Source: an uncultured Bacteroidota bacterium
GTDB taxonomy: Bacteria > Bacteroidota > Bacteroidia > Bacteroidales > UBA12481
Length of the DNA stretch: 46,378 nt
Assembly: GCA_903919925.1 (NCBI GenBank)
Contig: CAIXKO010000774.1
Span: forward strand, 1 to 46,378
Reading direction: 5' to 3'
The notes below the pieces were generated by a model. The model made no database searches. It saw nothing but the letters and a program-made list of their open reading frames with translations, and was not told the origin of the DNA. Positions 1 through 7,951 of the stretch are shown in pieces (the stretch's first letter is position 1; each line of letters opens with the position of its first letter). Position numbers and translations under genes: made by a program.

Positions 1-110
1 AATCTTATGATATTAAGATGGAAGAGCAGATCGAAATAATTCATGAAAAGAGTAAAATTCACACGATTCATGACCTTTTACATTCAGGCTCAACCTGGGA
101 AGTGAAATAA
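1..110 (+). CDS. C-terminal end of an unidentified protein (cut by window edge)
   Basis: An open frame runs from the first bases to a TAA at 108-110 and gives about 35 residues, ending in HSGSTWEVK. The tail is charged and helical (DIKMEEQIEIIHEK). This pattern is slightly reminiscent of the C-terminal tail of DUF1003-type membrane proteins, but the fragment is too short to assign. It lies 178 bases upstream of the next gene, so it is probably a separate transcription unit. The frame call is fairly safe because nothing else in the first 288 bases is open and the codons look normal. The identity is open. Confidence 0.45.
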   Translation, partial: SYDIKMEEQIEIIHEKSKIHTIHDLLHSGSTWEVK

Positions 111-248
111 TTCAGTTGCAGACCCTGAATCAGAAAGAAATGAGGGCAACTGCCTTCATTTTTTTTTGCAATATGATGATGACATGAGCCCATTTGCGAA
201 CCTTTTTCAATAATATATTTTTAAAGGTCGGCTCTTTACAAATCTTGC

Positions 249-256
249 TACCTTCG
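249..256 (+). promoter_or_regulatory. Putative -7 box of Bacteroidota type (TACCTTCG)
   Basis: TACCTTCG matches TAnnTTTG at 7 of 8 positions and lies 32 bases before the ATG at 289. The same octamer recurs before mqnB. No clear TTTG -33 element at standard spacing was found, so this is a modest call. Confidence 0.35.
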
Positions 257-288
257 GAATAATCAAAAGAGATTGAAAAGTAAATACC

Positions 289-3270
289 ATGAACGAATTT
301 TCGCAATTAAACCGGCCAAATACCGACTTCGGCGAAGCGGAATTTAAATTCCTCATGCAGCGCCGGATAAATAAGGTGCTGATTATCTGCAGTAACTACG
401 ACTTCTTCATGCTTGAGGAAGATGGCAGGATTGATGAGCAGATATTCAATGAGTATGTGTCATTGAATCTAAGGTATCCGCCTGTTTTTATTCAAGCCAA
501 TACAGCAAGGATAGCATTTGACCATTTGGAACGGGAGCATATCGATCTGGTAATATCTATGCTGAGTGTTGGCGAAATGGACCCTTTTGAGTTATCCAAG
601 AAGATAAAATCGGAATATCCTCATATCCCGATTGTTGTATTGACTCATTTTAGCCGGGAGGTTTCAATCAAGCTTGAGAAGGAAGACCTAAGTGCCATAG
701 ATTATGTTTTTTCGTGGTTAGGAAATGCTGATCTTTTACTAGCAATAATTAAGTTGATTGAAGACAGGATGAACCTGGCTTACGACGTTAATGAAGTGGG
801 TGTTCAAACCATTCTATTGGTGGAAGATTCGGTGAGGTATTATTCCTCTTTTTTACCGGCGATTTATAAGATTGTCTTTAAGCAATCAAAATCATTCATG
901 CTGGAAGGATTAAATGAGCATCGCAAGATGCTACGGATGCGAGGACGTCCCAAAATCCTTTTAGCAACCAACTATGAAGCAGCAATTGAGCTTTTTCAAA
1001 AATACCGGGACAGCACTCTGGGAATTATCTCTGACATCTCGTATAAACGACAAGGGAAGAAAGACCAGGAGGCGGGCTTAACTTTTTGCAAAGCGGTTAG
1101 GGAGGTGGACCCATACGTACCAGTCCTTCTACAATCATCCGACCTGACAAATCAGGCAGCAACAATAAGTTTAAAGGCAAGTTTTCTGCATAAATATTCC
1201 AAAACGTTGGATATTGAGCTGAGGGATTTCATGGTCAGGTATATGAATTTTGGTGATTTTATTTTCAGGGAACCCGAAAGCAGAGAAGAAATTGGCAGGG
1301 CTTCCAACCTCAAGGAGATGCAGGACATAATTTTAAAAATTCCAACTCATTCACTGAAATACCATTTTCAAAACAATGATTTTTCTAAGTGGTTCAATGC
1401 CAGGGCATTTTTTCAGATCGGGCGACATCTTAAGCACAAAACCCTCGACGATTTTGGGACGGTAGAAACTGGCAGGCAGTATATATTTGACATCATTGCC
1501 AGTTATCGTTTATCGAAAGCCCGAGGTGTTATTTCAACATTTGAGAGGAGCCGCTTTGATGAGTATATGCTGTTTTCGAGAATTGGGGAAGGATCACTGG
1601 GTGGTAAGGCCAGGGGGCTTGCATTCATCGATTCTTTTCTAAAAAACCATGATCTGAGTAATGCTTGGGATGGAGTTACCGTGACCATTCCGCGGACGGT
1701 TGTTATTTCGACAGATGTTTTTGAGGAGTATATGGATCTCAACAATCTATGGCGAGTGGTTACGGGCAACTATACGGATGAGCAGATTCTTCAGAAATTT
1801 GTTGTGGCAACTTTGCCTGTACGGATTTACAAGGATCTTGATGCTTTTGCGCGAGTTGTTAGGAACCCAATTGCAATAAGGTCATCGAGTATGTTGGAAG
1901 ACAGTCATTATCAGCCATTTGCAGGTATTTATTCCACTTTTATGTTACCCAAGGTTGACTCCGACAAGCAGAAGATGGTATATATGCTTGCTGATGCGAT
2001 CAAGGCGGTTTATGCCTCTGTTTATTTCAAAAATTCGAAAACTTATCTTGCTGCAACCCAGAATGTTATTGACGCCGAGAGAATGGCAATAATACTACAG
2101 GAAGTTTGCGGAACCCAGTATGGAAACCGGTTTTATCCCACCATATCGGGTGTGGCACGTTCAATCAATTTTTATCCTGTCGGGATGGAGAAGCCAGAAG
2201 ATGGCATTGCCAATATAGCTTTTGGTTTAGGGAAGCTGATCGTTGAAGGAGGGTCAGGATTGAGATTTTCACCTAAATATCCTGCAAAAGTATTGCAGCT
2301 TTCTTCGGCAGATAGCGCTTTGAAAGAAACCCAACGTGAGTTTTATGCACTGGACCTGTTGGCCGATCATTTCTATCCTTCCACAGATGATGGGGTTAAT
2401 ATATCGAAGTTGAAAATCAGAGAAGCAGAGAACGATTCCTCCATACGATTTGTTGCCTCCACGTACGACATGGATAATCACATCATCCGTGATAATTTTA
2501 CCGACAAGGGCCGGCGTGTAATAACTTTTAATAATATACTGAAATACAATACTTTTCCATTAGCGGACATATTAAATACCCTGATGAGAGTTGGTGAAAC
2601 AGAAATGAATAATCCAATTGAGATGGAGTTTGCGGTTAACCTGGATGTTCCAGCAGGTTCACCCAAAATTTTTAATTTTCTTCAAATACGTCCGGTTGTT
2701 GAAAATTCAGACGAGCTCAGTTTCAGGCTAGAAGAGGTTGAAGAAAAGAATACCATTATATATTCGGTTTCGGCGCTGGGTAATGGCCTGATAAGAAATA
2801 TCCGAGACTTTGTTTATGTTAAACCGGAAACTTTCAGGTCAAATGACAGCAACATCATTGCGGGTCGCATTGAAAGGCTGAATGATCAATTTATTGCCAA
2901 AGGAGGTAATTATGTGTTAGTTGGGCCTGGCCGCTGGGGATCCAGTGATCCTTGGCTGGGAATACCGGTTAAATGGCCCCAGATATCGAGTGCACGAGTA
3001 ATAGTGGAATCGGGGTTGCCGGAATACAGGATTGACCCGAGCCAGGGGACTCATTTTTTTCAAAATCTGACTTCATTTCGAGTCGGGTACCTCACGATAA
3101 ATCCTTATTTGAACGATGGGTATTATAATTTAGATTTCCTTTCTGGTATTGAAAGTGTATATGAGGATGAATACATCCGACATATTCAATTTGAAGATCC
3201 TTTGCATATAAAAATCGACGGAGCCCAAAATCGGGGTGTGATTTATAAACCTGGATTCGGGGGTAAATAG
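289..3270 (+). CDS. Receiver-like domains fused to a PEP/pyruvate-binding (PPDK N-terminal type) domain
   Basis: The 993-residue protein starts with two response-regulator-like folds. The first, about residues 28-165, lacks the usual acidic pair. The second, about 170-320, keeps the acidic VEDS motif near 177 and an Asp near 250. An ATP-grasp nucleotide-binding domain of the pyruvate phosphate dikinase/PEP synthase family follows, with GGKARG near 437 and the AIRSSSMLEDS motif near 527. The conserved GPGRWGSSDPW segment lies near 879. The swivelling phospho-His domain and the TIM-barrel PEP/pyruvate domain of true PEP synthase are not visible, so gluconeogenic PEP synthesis by this protein alone is unlikely. 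A regulatory or phosphotransfer role is inferred. Homologues of this length and layout are annotated in Bacteroidota only as PEP/pyruvate-binding proteins. The ATG at 289 is the first in frame. It is probably cytoplasmic, since no signal peptide is present. Confidence 0.8.
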   Translation: MNEFSQLNRPNTDFGEAEFKFLMQRRINKVLIICSNYDFFMLEEDGRIDEQIFNEYVSLNLRYPPVFIQANTARIAFDHLEREHIDLVISMLSVGEMDPFELSKKIKSEYPHIPIVVLTHFSREVSIKLEKEDLSAIDYVFSWLGNADLLLAIIKLIEDRMNLAYDVNEVGVQTILLVEDSVRYYSSFLPAIYKIVFKQSKSFMLEGLNEHRKMLRMRGRPKILLATNYEAAIELFQKYRDSTLGIISDISYKRQGKKDQEAGLTFCKAVREVDPYVPVLLQSSDLTNQAATISLKASFLHKYSKTLDIELRDFMVRYMNFGDFIFREPESREEIGRASNLKEMQDIILKIPTHSLKYHFQNNDFSKWFNARAFFQIGRHLKHKTLDDFGTVETGRQYIFDIIASYRLSKARGVISTFERSRFDEYMLFSRIGEGSLGGKARGLAFIDSFLKNHDLSNAWDGVTVTIPRTVVISTDVFEEYMDLNNLWRVVTGNYTDEQILQKFVVATLPVRIYKDLDAFARVVRNPIAIRSSSMLEDSHYQPFAGIYSTFMLPKVDSDKQKMVYMLADAIKAVYASVYFKNSKTYLAATQNVIDAERMAIILQEVCGTQYGNRFYPTISGVARSINFYPVGMEKPEDGIANIAFGLGKLIVEGGSGLRFSPKYPAKVLQLSSADSALKETQREFYALDLLADHFYPSTDDGVNISKLKIREAENDSSIRFVASTYDMDNHIIRDNFTDKGRRVITFNNILKYNTFPLADILNTLMRVGETEMNNPIEMEFAVNLDVPAGSPKIFNFLQIRPVVENSDELSFRLEEVEEKNTIIYSVSALGNGLIRNIRDFVYVKPETFRSNDSNIIAGRIERLNDQFIAKGGNYVLVGPGRWGSSDPWLGIPVKWPQISSARVIVESGLPEYRIDPSQGTHFFQNLTSFRVGYLTINPYLNDGYYNLDFLSGIESVYEDEYIRHIQFEDPLHIKIDGAQNRGVIYKPGFGGK

Positions 3271-3381
3271 GGGGTAGTTAATTTTGGAGACGGACACCTA
3301 TGCATTTCAATTGATGAGGAACATTGAGTTAAATCATACTATTTCCTGACAAAAACTGTGTGATTAAACCGGTCTTAAGAA

Positions 3382-3389
3382 TACCTTTG
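3382..3389 (+). promoter_or_regulatory. Putative -7 box of gdhA (TACCTTTG)
   Basis: TACCTTTG is an exact match to the Bacteroidota TAnnTTTG element and lies 33 bases before the gdhA ATG. A clean -33 TTTG was not seen. The position suggests a short leader of roughly 25-30 bases. Confidence 0.5.
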
Positions 3390-3422
3390 CTACCAGTAAT
3401 TTAACGCTTAAAATTTTGTTTT

Positions 3423-4757
3423 ATGAACGTTGAAAAAATATTGATCGATCTTGAGAAGAAACACCCGGGAGAGGTGGAATATCTTCAGGCAGTTCGTGAA
3501 GTTTTGGAATCCATTGAGGAGGCCTACAACCAGAATCCACAATTTGAATCAGCCAGCATTATTGAGCGCCTGGTTGAGCCGGACCGGATTTTGACATTTA
3601 AGGTACCTTGGGCAGATGATCACGGAAAAGTTCAGGTAAACCTGGGATATCGGATCCAGTTTAATAATGCAATTGGGCCATACAAAGGGGGACTAAGATT
3701 TCACCCAAGTGTTAATCTGAGTATTTTGAAGTTTTTGGGTTTTGAACAGATCTTTAAGAATGCTTTAACCACTTTACCTATGGGTGGTGCTAAAGGTGGT
3801 TCGGATTTCAATCCAAAAGGAAAATCTGATGGTGAAGTAATGCGCTTCTGCCAAAGTTTTATGCTGGAATTGTGGAGAATGATAGGACCTGAAACCGATG
3901 TTCCAGCCGGAGATATTGGAGTTGGGGGACGTGAAATCGGCTATATGTATGGGATGTATCGCAAGCTTGCAAGAGAAAATACCGGTGTTCTTACTGGAAA
4001 AGGTCGTGGATGGGGAGGATCGCTGATTCGTCCGGAAGCAACTGGTTTTGGGAATGTTTACTTTGCTAACGAGATGCTGAAAACCAAAGGTGAAAGCTTT
4101 GCAGGTAAAAGAGTTTGTATTTCCGGATTTGGGAACGTTGCCTGGGGAGCTGCTCTAAAAGCAACGGAACTGGGTGCAAAGGTAGTTACCATATCTGGCC
4201 CTGATGGATATGTTTATGATCCAGACGGAATAAAGGGGGAGAAAATTGATTTTATGCTCGAGCTTAGAGCTTCAAATAATGATGTTGTCAGGCCTTATGC
4301 TGAAGAGTTTGGTGTTGAATTCCATGCGGGAAAGCATCCATGGGAAGTGGCTTGTGATATTGCATTGCCGTGTGCTACGCAGAACGAACTCAACAAGGAA
4401 GATGCATTGAACCTGATTAAAAATGGATGTAAATGTGTTAGTGAAGGTGCTAACATGCCATCTACCCCTGAAGCCATCGCGGTATTCCATGAAGCAAAAA
4501 TTCTGTTTGCTCCGGGAAAAGCAGCGAATGCAGGAGGTGTTGCAACATCCGGGCTTGAAATGTCGCAGAATGCAATGAAACTTAGTTGGTCAACAACAGA
4601 GGTAGATGCGCGTTTGCATCAGATCATGAAAGATATTCATCAGCAATGTGTTATTAATGGAAAACAAGCTGATGGTTACGTTGATTATGTTAAAGGAGCT
4701 AATGTTGCCGGCTTCATTAAGGTTGCCAATTCTATGGTTGATCAGGGAGTAATATAG
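3423..4757 (+). CDS. gdhA: Glutamate dehydrogenase, hexameric small-subunit type
   Basis: It interconverts 2-oxoglutarate plus ammonium with glutamate using NAD(P)H, in the cytoplasm. The 444 residues match the usual length of hexameric bacterial GdhA. The substrate Lys motif PMGGAKGGSDF lies near residues 119-129, the catalytic Asp is in PAGDIGVGGRE near 163, and the nucleotide-binding GFGNV loop is near 236. The C-terminal Rossmann domain is complete. The gene is monocistronic, with its own promoter box and a palindrome downstream that separates it from the convergent fabD. NADPH versus NADH preference cannot be settled by eye, although relatives in Bacteroidota include NADP-dependent forms. 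The ATG at 3423 is the only reasonable start. Confidence 0.95.
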   Translation: MNVEKILIDLEKKHPGEVEYLQAVREVLESIEEAYNQNPQFESASIIERLVEPDRILTFKVPWADDHGKVQVNLGYRIQFNNAIGPYKGGLRFHPSVNLSILKFLGFEQIFKNALTTLPMGGAKGGSDFNPKGKSDGEVMRFCQSFMLELWRMIGPETDVPAGDIGVGGREIGYMYGMYRKLARENTGVLTGKGRGWGGSLIRPEATGFGNVYFANEMLKTKGESFAGKRVCISGFGNVAWGAALKATELGAKVVTISGPDGYVYDPDGIKGEKIDFMLELRASNNDVVRPYAEEFGVEFHAGKHPWEVACDIALPCATQNELNKEDALNLIKNGCKCVSEGANMPSTPEAIAVFHEAKILFAPGKAANAGGVATSGLEMSQNAMKLSWSTTEVDARLHQIMKDIHQQCVINGKQADGYVDYVKGANVAGFIKVANSMVDQGVI

Positions 4758-4787
4758 AATACTGATCAACTTTATTTGATAAAGCAC

Positions 4788-4815
4788 GTAGAGACGGATA
4801 ATTATCCGTCTCTAC
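4788..4815. repeat. Perfect 28-base palindrome, GTAGRGACG family; likely bidirectional terminator
   Basis: The 28 bases read identically on both strands, from GTAGAGACGGATAA to TTATCCGTCTCTAC. The element sits between the convergent ends of gdhA and fabD, where it could end transcription from both sides. Related but imperfect copies occur at 18761-18785 and 42083-42108, so it belongs to a dispersed family and is not only a local terminator. Confidence 0.7.
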
Positions 4816-4838
4816 TGGTTTTATGGTAGAAAGGTAAC

Positions 4839-5726
4839 TCAGATGATCGATGCACTGGATGTTTCAACGGTATTATCGACCTTTTTGATGAGACCCTGGA
4901 GGACGTTTCCAGGTCCAATTTCGATAAATTGCTGAGCACCATCAGCAATCATGTTCTGGGAGGTTTGAGTCCACCGAACAGGGCTGGTTAATTGGGCAAC
5001 AAGATTTTTACGGATGGTAGCCGGATCGGAAACCGGGAGTGCATCAACATTTTGATAAATAGGGCATACAGGTTGCACAATGGGGGCATCTTCGATTGCC
5101 TTTGCCAATTTGGCTCTTGCAGGTTCCATCAAAGGAGAGTGAAATGCTCCTCCAACGGAAAGTTTCAGGGCTCTTTTAGCGCCTAATTCTTTTAGGCGAA
5201 CAATGGCGAGATCGATACCCTGGTGAGATCCAGAGATGACGATCTGGCCAACAGTATTATAATTAGCCGGAACGACCACCTCATTGATTTCTTCGCAGAC
5301 TTTTTCTACTAATTCATTGCTGGCACCCAGGATGGCAGCCATAGTTGACGGATTCATTTCGCAGGCTTCCTGCATGGCCATAGCACGCTTGAATACAAGG
5401 GCGAGTCCATCTTCAAAGCTTAAAGCACCTGCGGCGGTTAAAGCGGAGAATTCGCCAAGGCTGTGACCGGCAACCATATCGGGTTGAAACCGATCACCCA
5501 TGACCTTGGCCAATATCACTGAATGAAGGAATATAGCAGGCTGCGTGACTTTTGTCTGGCGAAGGTCTTCTTCGCTGCCGTTAAACATGATGCCCGTAAT
5601 GCCGAAACCGAGAATATCATCGGCTTGTTTAAAAAGAGAGCGGGCAATTTCAGATTGATCATAGAGATCTTTTCCCATACCGGGAAACTGGGCTCCCTGG
5701 CCGGGAAAAACATAAGCTTTCTTCAT
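4839..5726 (-). CDS. fabD: Malonyl-CoA:ACP transacylase
   Basis: It loads malonyl groups from CoA onto acyl carrier protein for type II fatty acid synthesis in the cytoplasm. At 295 residues the length is typical. The N-terminal GQGAQFPGMG motif is at residues 9-18, the nucleophile Ser89 is in GHSLGE, the substrate-binding Arg114 is in FKRAMAMQ, and the catalytic His196 is in GGAFHSPLM. It is the second gene of a reverse pair with folE, with only 9 bases between them, so the two are probably co-transcribed. The shared operon has no obvious pathway logic. The ATG at 5726 gives a standard N terminus directly before the first strand (KKAYVFPGQG). Confidence 0.95.
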   Translation of the reverse strand: MKKAYVFPGQGAQFPGMGKDLYDQSEIARSLFKQADDILGFGITGIMFNGSEEDLRQTKVTQPAIFLHSVILAKVMGDRFQPDMVAGHSLGEFSALTAAGALSFEDGLALVFKRAMAMQEACEMNPSTMAAILGASNELVEKVCEEINEVVVPANYNTVGQIVISGSHQGIDLAIVRLKELGAKRALKLSVGGAFHSPLMEPARAKLAKAIEDAPIVQPVCPIYQNVDALPVSDPATIRKNLVAQLTSPVRWTQTSQNMIADGAQQFIEIGPGNVLQGLIKKVDNTVETSSASII

Positions 5727-5735
5727 ATTTAAGTA

Positions 5736-6362
5736 TTAATGGAGACGTGCGGTGATCAGATGAATGAATTCTTCACGGGTAGCAGTCCGTAGAAAAGCAC
5801 CTGTAAAATCTGAGGTGGTTGTAACTGAGTTTTGTTTCTGGATACCCCTCATTTGCATACACATATGCTGAGCTTCAATAACCACAGCCACGCCGAGAGG
5901 CTGAAGCGTGTCCTGAATGCAATCACGGATTTGGGTGGTAAGGCGTTCCTGAACCTGAAGCCGGCGTGCATATGCATCCACAACACGGGCAATTTTACTC
6001 AGGCCGGTTACTTGTCCGTTGGGAATGTAGGCAACGTGTGCTTTGCCGAAAAATGGAAGTAGATGATGCTCACATAAACTATATAATTCAATGTTTTTTA
6101 CCAAAACCATTTGCCTGTAATCCTCATGAAATGTAGCGGATTTAAGCATTTCAACAGGATCGAGCTTGTATCCCTGCGTAAAGAATTGCATGGATTTGGC
6201 TACACGCAGCGGTGTTTTTAAAAGACCCTCGCGGCCAGATTCTTCACCAATAAGATCCAGGATTCTGCTGTAGTGCTGAGCAAGTTCTTCTGTCTTTTCA
6301 TCGTCATATCTTTCGATTTTCTGATAACCATTTCCGTTGTTTTCATGCAGTGAGAATTCCAT
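5736..6362 (-). CDS. folE: GTP cyclohydrolase I
   Basis: It converts GTP to 7,8-dihydroneopterin triphosphate, the entry to folate and other pterins. The zinc ligands are visible as Cys97 and His100 in CEHHLLPF and Cys168 in QHMCMQMRG, counting from the chosen start. [15 protein letters not shown] and the [10 protein letters not shown] signature are also present. I start at the ATG at 6362, giving 208 residues. The longer frame to 6404 needs a TTG start and adds a non-conserved 14-residue lead. The gene is first in a pair with fabD and diverges from mqnB. The shared intergenic region carries an inverted repeat at 6410-6424. Confidence 0.95.
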   Translation of the reverse strand: MEFSLHENNGNGYQKIERYDDEKTEELAQHYSRILDLIGEESGREGLLKTPLRVAKSMQFFTQGYKLDPVEMLKSATFHEDYRQMVLVKNIELYSLCEHHLLPFFGKAHVAYIPNGQVTGLSKIARVVDAYARRLQVQERLTTQIRDCIQDTLQPLGVAVVIEAQHMCMQMRGIQKQNSVTTTSDFTGAFLRTATREEFIHLITARLH

Positions 6363-6409
6363 GTTTTGATGATTTGGTAAAATATTGGTACAATGATATG
6401 ACAAAGAAA

Positions 6410-6424
6410 GAACAAATTTTGTTC
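6410..6424. promoter_or_regulatory. Inverted repeat GAACAAA-T-TTTGTTC between folE and mqnB
   Basis: Two perfect 7-base arms flank a single T in the 99-base divergent region. The size and symmetry suit a dimeric regulator. No regulator is identified, and the low-complexity A/T content makes chance occurrence possible. Confidence 0.35.
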
Positions 6425-6432
6425 AAAAAGAT

Positions 6433-6440
6433 TACCTTCG
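6433..6440 (+). promoter_or_regulatory. Putative -7 box of the mqnB operon (TACCTTCG)
   Basis: TACCTTCG, 7 of 8 to TAnnTTTG, lies 21 bases before the mqnB ATG and is identical to the box before the PEP-binding fusion gene. The inverted repeat at 6410-6424 would overlap the region just upstream, a plausible position for control. Confidence 0.35.
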
Positions 6441-6461
6441 GGCATCATTCCCGAACATGAA

Positions 6462-7121
6462 ATGAGCCAATTGATTGTCATTCCTACGCTTAGTGAAGCT
6501 TTACCGCTGATTCGAATCGCCGGATTTACTCCTACTGAAGATCCATTACTATATCAACAGAAAGAGAGTGGGTGGAGATTATTGATTGCTGGTATTGCAT
6601 CAGTTCCGGTTATGTACAATCTTACCAGGCATTTATGTGTTAATAGTTATGATAGGGTTATACATGGCGGTATAGCAGGCAGCTATTTTCTTCCTTTGCA
6701 GCCCGTTGAGGTTGTACAAGTTATTCGGGATACTTTTGTTGATGTTGGAATAGACCATGGTGGTATTTTTAGATGGATCTTTCATGAAAACCTATGGAAG
6801 CCAGATGAAAAACCATTTCGGCACGGGTGGATGGATGTTCCGGAGGACCGGACACTTAAACTGGAAGCTGTTACGAGCATCACCGTGGATTTGGTCACTG
6901 CCGGGCCTGATCGCAAGGCACGTCTGGCAGAAAAGTTTAATCCACAGATCGAGAGCATGGAGGGTGCGGCAGTTTTTTATGTTTGTAAGATGGAAGGTAT
7001 TCCTGTGATACAAATTCGTGCAATTTCAAATTATGTTGGCGTTCGGGACCGGTACAACTGGAAAATAGATGAAGCCATAGATGCCTTAACCAAAGTAATA
7101 TCTGAAATAGTATGCAAATAA
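6462..7121 (+). CDS. mqnB: Futalosine hydrolase
   Basis: It cleaves futalosine to dehypoxanthine futalosine plus hypoxanthine in the futalosine route to menaquinone. The 219-residue protein has the purine nucleoside phosphorylase/MTA-SAH nucleosidase fold: VIHGGIAGSY near residue 66 and the C-terminal ESMEGAAVFYVC ribose-binding motif with its Glu pair near 165-168. RAISNYVGVRDRYNW is characteristic of MqnB and separates it from MtnN. The gene overlaps mqnD by 10 bases, which strongly supports the pathway call. The ATG at 6462 gives a normal N terminus. Confidence 0.9.
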   Translation: MSQLIVIPTLSEALPLIRIAGFTPTEDPLLYQQKESGWRLLIAGIASVPVMYNLTRHLCVNSYDRVIHGGIAGSYFLPLQPVEVVQVIRDTFVDVGIDHGGIFRWIFHENLWKPDEKPFRHGWMDVPEDRTLKLEAVTSITVDLVTAGPDRKARLAEKFNPQIESMEGAAVFYVCKMEGIPVIQIRAISNYVGVRDRYNWKIDEAIDALTKVISEIVCK

Positions 7122-7942
7122 GTCTTGGTTACAGCACTTGCCCAAACGATACCTTTATTTTCGATGCACTCGTCAATGGTAAAATCGATTGTGAAGGACT
7201 GGAGTTTGTGCCTTTTCTCACGGATGTTGAAGATTTGAATTTACTGGCATTTAAAGGGAAGCTTGATGTTACAAAGCTCTCTTTTCATGCCTGGTTGCAC
7301 GTTTGGAGAAGTTATCGGATTTTAGATGCGGGCAGTGCATTAGGAAAAGGAAGCGGACCCGTATTGGTGGCGAGAAACCAATGTCTGGATCCGCGCTTCC
7401 TGAGCTTATCCATTGCTATACCAGGCGAATATACTACGGCCAACCTATTGTTGCGCATGGCTTATCCGAACATAAAAGAAAAGAAGATTTTTGTTTTTTC
7501 CGATATCGAGCAGGCAATTTTGGATGGGTTAACTGATGCTGGTGTATTAATACATGAAAATAGGTTTACCTACGAAAAGAAGGGTTTGGTATTGCTGGCA
7601 GATTTGGGACAATACTGGGAAGAATCAGCTGACGCACCCATTCCTTTAGGGGGAATCATGGCGCACAGGCGGTTGCCACAAGAGGTTGTTGAAAAGGTTA
7701 ACAAGTTGGTTAGGAAGAGTTTGGAATTTGCCTTATCAAATCCCAAAGGTACGATTCCTTATATGAGAAAATTTGCTCAATCAATGGATCAGGAGGTGCT
7801 GGATGCGCATCTGAGAACGTTCGTAAATGAGTATAGTGTTGAACTTGGTGATGAAGGGAAAAGAGCTATCAAAATTTTAATTGAAAAGTCCATTGCTGCC
7901 GGATTGATCAATGATTTTCCAGCAGATTATTTTATTACTTAA
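7112..7942 (+). CDS. mqnD: 1,4-dihydroxy-6-naphthoate synthase
   Basis: It converts cyclic dehypoxanthine futalosine to 1,4-dihydroxy-6-naphthoate, the naphthoquinone precursor of menaquinone. The 276-residue protein has the periplasmic-binding-protein-like fold of the family. The N-terminal GYSTCPNDTFIFDAL is diagnostic, followed by LNLLAFKGKLDVTKLSFHAW and IPLGGI near residue 176. It overlaps mqnB by 10 bases and is followed 9 bases later by the lanB-like gene, so one transcript is likely. Other mqn genes (mqnA, mqnC, mqnE) are not in the window. Confidence 0.95.
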   Translation: MQISLGYSTCPNDTFIFDALVNGKIDCEGLEFVPFLTDVEDLNLLAFKGKLDVTKLSFHAWLHVWRSYRILDAGSALGKGSGPVLVARNQCLDPRFLSLSIAIPGEYTTANLLLRMAYPNIKEKKIFVFSDIEQAILDGLTDAGVLIHENRFTYEKKGLVLLADLGQYWEESADAPIPLGGIMAHRRLPQEVVEKVNKLVRKSLEFALSNPKGTIPYMRKFAQSMDQEVLDAHLRTFVNEYSVELGDEGKRAIKILIEKSIAAGLINDFPADYFIT

Positions 7943-7951
7943 GATAAGGAA

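Noticed and set aside
6362-6404. Longer folE reading frame
   Set aside because: It needs a TTG start and adds 14 residues with no family match. The ATG at 6362 is better.
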